Assembly (NCBI RefSeq): GCF_003207795.1
Contig: NZ_NIRT01000012.1
Span: 38,278 to 102,277 of the forward strand
Length of the DNA stretch: 64,000 nt
Direction: 5' to 3'
Source of the DNA: Komagataeibacter nataicola
GTDB lineage: Bacteria; Pseudomonadota; Alphaproteobacteria; Acetobacterales; Acetobacteraceae
Translations under genes and position numbers: made by a program
Shown here: in pieces, positions 61,071-64,000 of the stretch
Layout of the letters: every line of letters begins with the position of its first letter
Position numbering within the stretch: position 1 is the stretch's first letter
Notes under the pieces: model-generated
The model's database searches: none
What the model saw: the letters and a program-made list of their open reading frames with translations, nothing else
What the model was told of the DNA's origin: nothing

Positions 61071-61551
61071 AAATGGTCATGTGACCGAAGACCGCTGGGC
61101 GCAGGCCATCGCAGGCGAAGCCCTGCCCGCCGGTGCTGTGATCGTGCCGCTTGAACGGCTGGAGGAAGGGCTGGCCCGCCCGAAGGATGCGCCGCTTGGT
61201 GTTGCCATCGGGCCAGATGTGGACGTGGCCGTGCTGCGCCCTGCCCTGCCCAGGCTGGGACTGGTGGCGGTGACCTTCCCCAGCTTCCGCGATGGGCGGG
61301 CGTTTACGCAGGCCCGCGCCCTGCGTGAGCATCTGTCCTTTACCGGCGAGATCCGGGCCACCGGCACGCCGTTGCCTGACCAGTACGAGTTCCTGCTCCG
61401 CTGTGGCGTGACCACCGTGCAGACCGATCGTGCAGAAGACGTGGCCGTGTGGCAGCAGGCGCATGAGATCATTTCCATCGCCTACCAGCCTTCCGTGTTG
61501 CATGAGCGCCCGCAGGGGCTGGGCCTGCGCCGCTTTCTGGCAACGGACTGA
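61057..61551 (+). CDS. DUF934 domain-containing protein (sulfite reduction-associated)
   Basis: The 164-residue protein belongs to DUF934, a family almost always adjacent to cysI or cysH. It shows VIVPLERLEEGL, LVAVTFPSFRDGRAFTQARALRE and QYEFLLRCGVTTVQ. It overlaps the end of cysI by 14 bp, so translation is coupled. It probably helps sulfite reductase, perhaps as an electron-transfer or assembly partner, but the biochemical role is not established. Confidence 0.85.
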   Translation: MPLLENGHVTEDRWAQAIAGEALPAGAVIVPLERLEEGLARPKDAPLGVAIGPDVDVAVLRPALPRLGLVAVTFPSFRDGRAFTQARALREHLSFTGEIRATGTPLPDQYEFLLRCGVTTVQTDRAEDVAVWQQAHEIISIAYQPSVLHERPQGLGLRRFLATD

Positions 61552-61555
61552 ACAT

Positions 61556-61580
61556 AAAAAGATCAGTGCCGGATCTTTAC
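61556..61580 (+). terminator. Terminator candidate after the DUF934 gene
   Basis: AAAGATC (61558-61564) pairs with GATCTTT (61572-61578) around a 7-nt loop, just after the stop and between convergent genes. The stem is short and the T-run is only three bases. Confidence 0.45.
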
Positions 61581-61603
61581 GACCAAACCCCGCAACGGCG
61601 CAT

Positions 61604-63013
61604 CTAGTGCGGGGGGAGCATGCCGGAAAAATCGGGTGCGTTAAGCCCCGAGGCTTCCAGTTGCGCCGTGATCGCGGCTTTCAGCCGGTCCAGCGCTACA
61701 GCACTCGTTCCTTCCGCCCGGGCGACAAGAACCGCCTGAGTGTTGGAGGCGCGTAGCAGCCACCAGCCATCAGGCGTGGTCACGCGCACGCCGTCAATGG
61801 TGGAGACACGTGCGCCGCTGCGTTCCAGCCGCGCAGCCACTTCGGCAATCACCGTGAATTTGCGGGTATCAGCGCAGGCAAAGCGCAGTTCCGGCGTGGA
61901 AACGGCAGCAGGCAGGCTCAGCCGCACATCCGAGAGCGGGCCCTTGAGGCGCGAGACGATGCCCAGCAGGCGGAGTGCCGCGTATAACCCGTCATCAAAT
62001 CCGTACCAGCGATCGGCAAAAAAGAAATGACCTGACATTTCGCCTGCCAGCGGCGCGCCGGTCTCGGCCATTTTCATCTTGATGGGGGAATGTCCGCTCT
62101 TCCACATCAGTGGCGTGCCACCTGCGCGGTCAATCTCCTCAAACAGGGTCTGGCTTGCCTTGACATCGGCAATGACCGTGGCGCCTGCATGGTCGCGCAG
62201 GATGTCACGCGCCAGCACAACCAGAAGCTGGTCCGCCCACAGCACGGTGCCGGTATTGTCCACAACGCCAAGGCGGTCTGCATCGCCATCAAAGGCCAGG
62301 CCCAGATCAGCCCCCTCTTCCTTTACGGCGGCGATAAGCTGCTCGAGGTTGGCCAGAACGGTCGGGTCTGGATGATGGGCGGGAAAAGTGCCGTCAATTT
62401 CAGCGTTGAGAATGCGGTGTCGGCCCGGCAGTTTTTTTACCAGCAGCGACAGGATTTCGCCCGCAGCCCCATTGCCGCTGTCCCACACGACATTAAGGGG
62501 GCGGTCCGTGCCGTCCCAGTCGCGCAGCAGGCGGTCTACATAGGCGGGGATCACGTTCACATCGCGCGTGGCGCCAGTGGCCTGGGCCACGACATCGCCG
62601 CTTGCGGCCAGTCGCCCCAGTTCGCGGATCTGTTCACCAAAAAACGGTTTGTTGCCGAGCACCATCTTGAAGCCGTTATGGTCGGGCGGGTTATGGCTGC
62701 CTGTCACCATAATCGCGCCGTCGGCCCCCAGCGTGGTCGCGGCAAAATAGAGCATCGGCGTGGGGCCACGCCCGATGCGTAGTACGGTCATGCCGGATGC
62801 CATGGCCCCTGCCCCAAGCGCGCGCTCAAGGGCGGGGGATGACAGGCGTCCGTCATAACCGATGGCGACGATCGAGCCGCCAGCCCGTGCCACCATGGAG
62901 CCGAAGGTGCGGCCGATGGCATAGGCGTCGTCCTGCGTCAGGCTTTCGCCCACAATCCCGCGGATGTCGTATTCCCGCAGGCTTGTGGGGTCAAAATGGT
63001 GCCTGAAGCTCAT
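61604..63013 (-). CDS. Phosphomannomutase/phosphoglucomutase
   Basis: The 469-residue alpha-D-phosphohexomutase has LREYDIRGIVG at the start, the phospho-serine Ser106 in TGSHNPPDHNG, the metal loop DGDADRLGV and the sugar-specificity loop GEMSGHFFF, which binds both glucose and mannose forms. It makes glucose-1-phosphate for GalU and mannose-1-phosphate for GDP-mannose. Its start overlaps the galU stop by 4 bp. It is the AlgC-like type rather than the long Pgm. Confidence 0.92.
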   Translation of the reverse strand: MSFRHHFDPTSLREYDIRGIVGESLTQDDAYAIGRTFGSMVARAGGSIVAIGYDGRLSSPALERALGAGAMASGMTVLRIGRGPTPMLYFAATTLGADGAIMVTGSHNPPDHNGFKMVLGNKPFFGEQIRELGRLAASGDVVAQATGATRDVNVIPAYVDRLLRDWDGTDRPLNVVWDSGNGAAGEILSLLVKKLPGRHRILNAEIDGTFPAHHPDPTVLANLEQLIAAVKEEGADLGLAFDGDADRLGVVDNTGTVLWADQLLVVLARDILRDHAGATVIADVKASQTLFEEIDRAGGTPLMWKSGHSPIKMKMAETGAPLAGEMSGHFFFADRWYGFDDGLYAALRLLGIVSRLKGPLSDVRLSLPAAVSTPELRFACADTRKFTVIAEVAARLERSGARVSTIDGVRVTTPDGWWLLRASNTQAVLVARAEGTSAVALDRLKAAITAQLEASGLNAPDFSGMLPPH

Positions 63014-63879
63014 TTATACTTTTTGAGGAATTCCCGCACGTCGCCCGCCAGGTCCTCGCGCGCGAGGGCGAAGGCGATCTGTGCCTCAAGGAAGCCCGGC
63101 TTGCTGCCGCAGTCGAAGCGCTTGCCTTCGTAGCGGTAACCGTGGAACGGCACGTGGCCAATGGTCTTGGCCATGGCGTCGGTCAGCTGCACTTCGCCGC
63201 CTGCACCTTTTTCCAGCTTGGCGAGGTGCTTGAGCACGTCCGCCGTCAGCACGTAACGACCGATGACCGACAGGGTCGAGGGCGCGTCCTTGGGGTCGGG
63301 CTTCTCAACCAGGCCCTTGACTTCAACCGTCTTGCCGTCATCGGCGCCGACATCGAGGATGCCGTAGCTGCCGGTCTGCTCGCGCGGCACTTCGGTCACG
63401 GCCAGCACGTTGCCGCCGGTCTTGTTGTAGACTTCAACCAGCTGGCCAATGCAGGACTTCTCGCTCTGCACCACGTCATCGGGCAGCAGGATGGCGAACG
63501 GGTCGTTGCCAATGAACTCACGCGCACACCAGATGGCATGGCCAAGGCCAAGCGGCTCCTGCTGGCGCACGGACAGCATGGACCCCGGGGTCACGCGTGT
63601 GGCTTCGAGCGCCTTCAGCGCCGAGGTCTTCTTGCGGGCCTTCAGCGTGTCTTCGAGTTCGTAGGAAATATCGAAATAGTCGATCAGGGAATCCTTGCCC
63701 CGGCTGGACACGAGGCAGAATTCCTCGATCCCGGCTTCACGCGCTTCGTCGATGGCGTACTGGATCAGCGGACGGTCGACAACGGTGAGCATTTCCTTGG
63801 GCACGCACTTGGTTGCGGGCAGGAAACGGGTGCCAAGGCCGGCAACCGGCAATACGGCTTTTTTAAGGGGCTTGATCAC
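63010..63879 (-). CDS. galU: UTP--glucose-1-phosphate uridylyltransferase
   Basis: The 289-residue enzyme makes UDP-glucose from UTP and glucose-1-phosphate. It has AVLPVAGLGTRFLPATKCVPKEML at the N-terminus (by position 8-31), LIQYAIDEAREAGIEE, GLGHAIWCA, LLPDDV and the C-terminal KRFDCGSKPGFLEA. UDP-glucose feeds bacterial cellulose and exopolysaccharide in acetic acid bacteria. It is the first gene of a two-gene unit with the phosphohexomutase. Confidence 0.95.
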   Translation of the reverse strand: MIKPLKKAVLPVAGLGTRFLPATKCVPKEMLTVVDRPLIQYAIDEAREAGIEEFCLVSSRGKDSLIDYFDISYELEDTLKARKKTSALKALEATRVTPGSMLSVRQQEPLGLGHAIWCAREFIGNDPFAILLPDDVVQSEKSCIGQLVEVYNKTGGNVLAVTEVPREQTGSYGILDVGADDGKTVEVKGLVEKPDPKDAPSTLSVIGRYVLTADVLKHLAKLEKGAGGEVQLTDAMAKTIGHVPFHGYRYEGKRFDCGSKPGFLEAQIAFALAREDLAGDVREFLKKYK

Positions 63880-64000
63880 TAATATTTACCTCAAGATGCA
63901 TGAGACTGTGTAGAATTTTGTGCGGTGGCACTTTTTCAGGCCATTGGGAAACGATCATCGAACATGATGGCGAGCTGGCATCTGACAGCATACCATTCGC
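63880..64000. other. Upstream region of galU, cut by window edge
   Basis: These 121 bp should contain the galU promoter and ribosome-binding site (GAGGTAAATATTAGTG on the minus strand just before the start). I see no other gene or clear element in them. Confidence 0.4.

Overview
The window is 64 kb of high-GC bacterial chromosome that I assign to an acetic acid bacterium (Acetobacteraceae, most likely Komagataeibacter/Gluconacetobacter; genus is inference). The support is a three-subunit membrane aldehyde dehydrogenase of the AldFGH type, a PQQ-dependent membrane glucose dehydrogenase, a mannitol/fructuronate dehydrogenase, a phosphomannomutase-GalU pair that feeds UDP-glucose, and an alphaproteobacterial LexA box (GTTC-N7-GTTC). 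No insertion sequence, integrase, phage or CRISPR array is visible. It reads as core chromosome in short, closely spaced operons, many with 4-bp stop/start overlaps and GTG starts.

Layout. 0-12.8 kb: end of grxC, DUF1178, DUF2147, a Tat-exported lactonase, ubiG, then lysC / NAD(P)H-dependent flavin oxidoreductase / rodZ / ispG / hisS / prfA / prmC and a DUF4167 gene. 12.8-17.7 kb: a biotin locus, bioA divergent from bioF-bioH-like-bioCD, the last gene fusing BioC and BioD. 17.7-22.6 kb: lexA with its own LexA box, moeA divergent from rpmG, ftsB-like, eno, DUF3429. 22.6-31.1 kb: oxidative metabolism (aldH-aldF-aldG, PQQ glucose dehydrogenase, mannitol dehydrogenase family enzyme), with a 379-bp structured leader before the ald operon. 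31.4-34.9 kb: dnaB, a YifB/ComM ATPase and tRNA-Val(CAC). 35.0-38.4 kb: three minus-strand genes, two unrecognised plus an ELM1-family protein. 38.5-45.9 kb: DEAD-box helicase, aspartoacylase-family enzyme, glyA, an amino-acid permease, hemB, aminoacyl-tRNA-protein transferase. 45.9-55.3 kb: parC, recO, tsf, rpsB, osmC, aroC, fabI, pdxH and a tandem universal stress protein. 55.4-61.6 kb: sulfate assimilation (cysH, cysD, cysNC, DUF2849, cysI, DUF934). 61.6-64 kb: pgm/manB-like and galU.

How the genes fit together. MoeA helps make the molybdenum cofactor that AldH needs. Periplasmic glucose oxidation yields gluconolactone, and an exported lactonase in the same window could hydrolyse it. CysD/CysNC activates sulfate, CysH reduces APS and CysI reduces sulfite, supplying sulfur for cysteine and, downstream, biotin. 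PMM/PGM and GalU make UDP-glucose, the precursor of cellulose and exopolysaccharides in this group.

The most interesting non-textbook signals are the BioC-BioD fusion next to a compact esterase; a long stem in the leader of the universal stress protein gene that includes part of its ribosome-binding site; a 24-bp palindrome at a TTGACA promoter plus leader hairpins ahead of the aldehyde dehydrogenase operon; an unrecognised three-gene cluster with an ELM1-family protein; a terminator-like hairpin pointing the wrong way inside the sulfur locus; and overlapping divergent -35 elements between moeA and rpmG.
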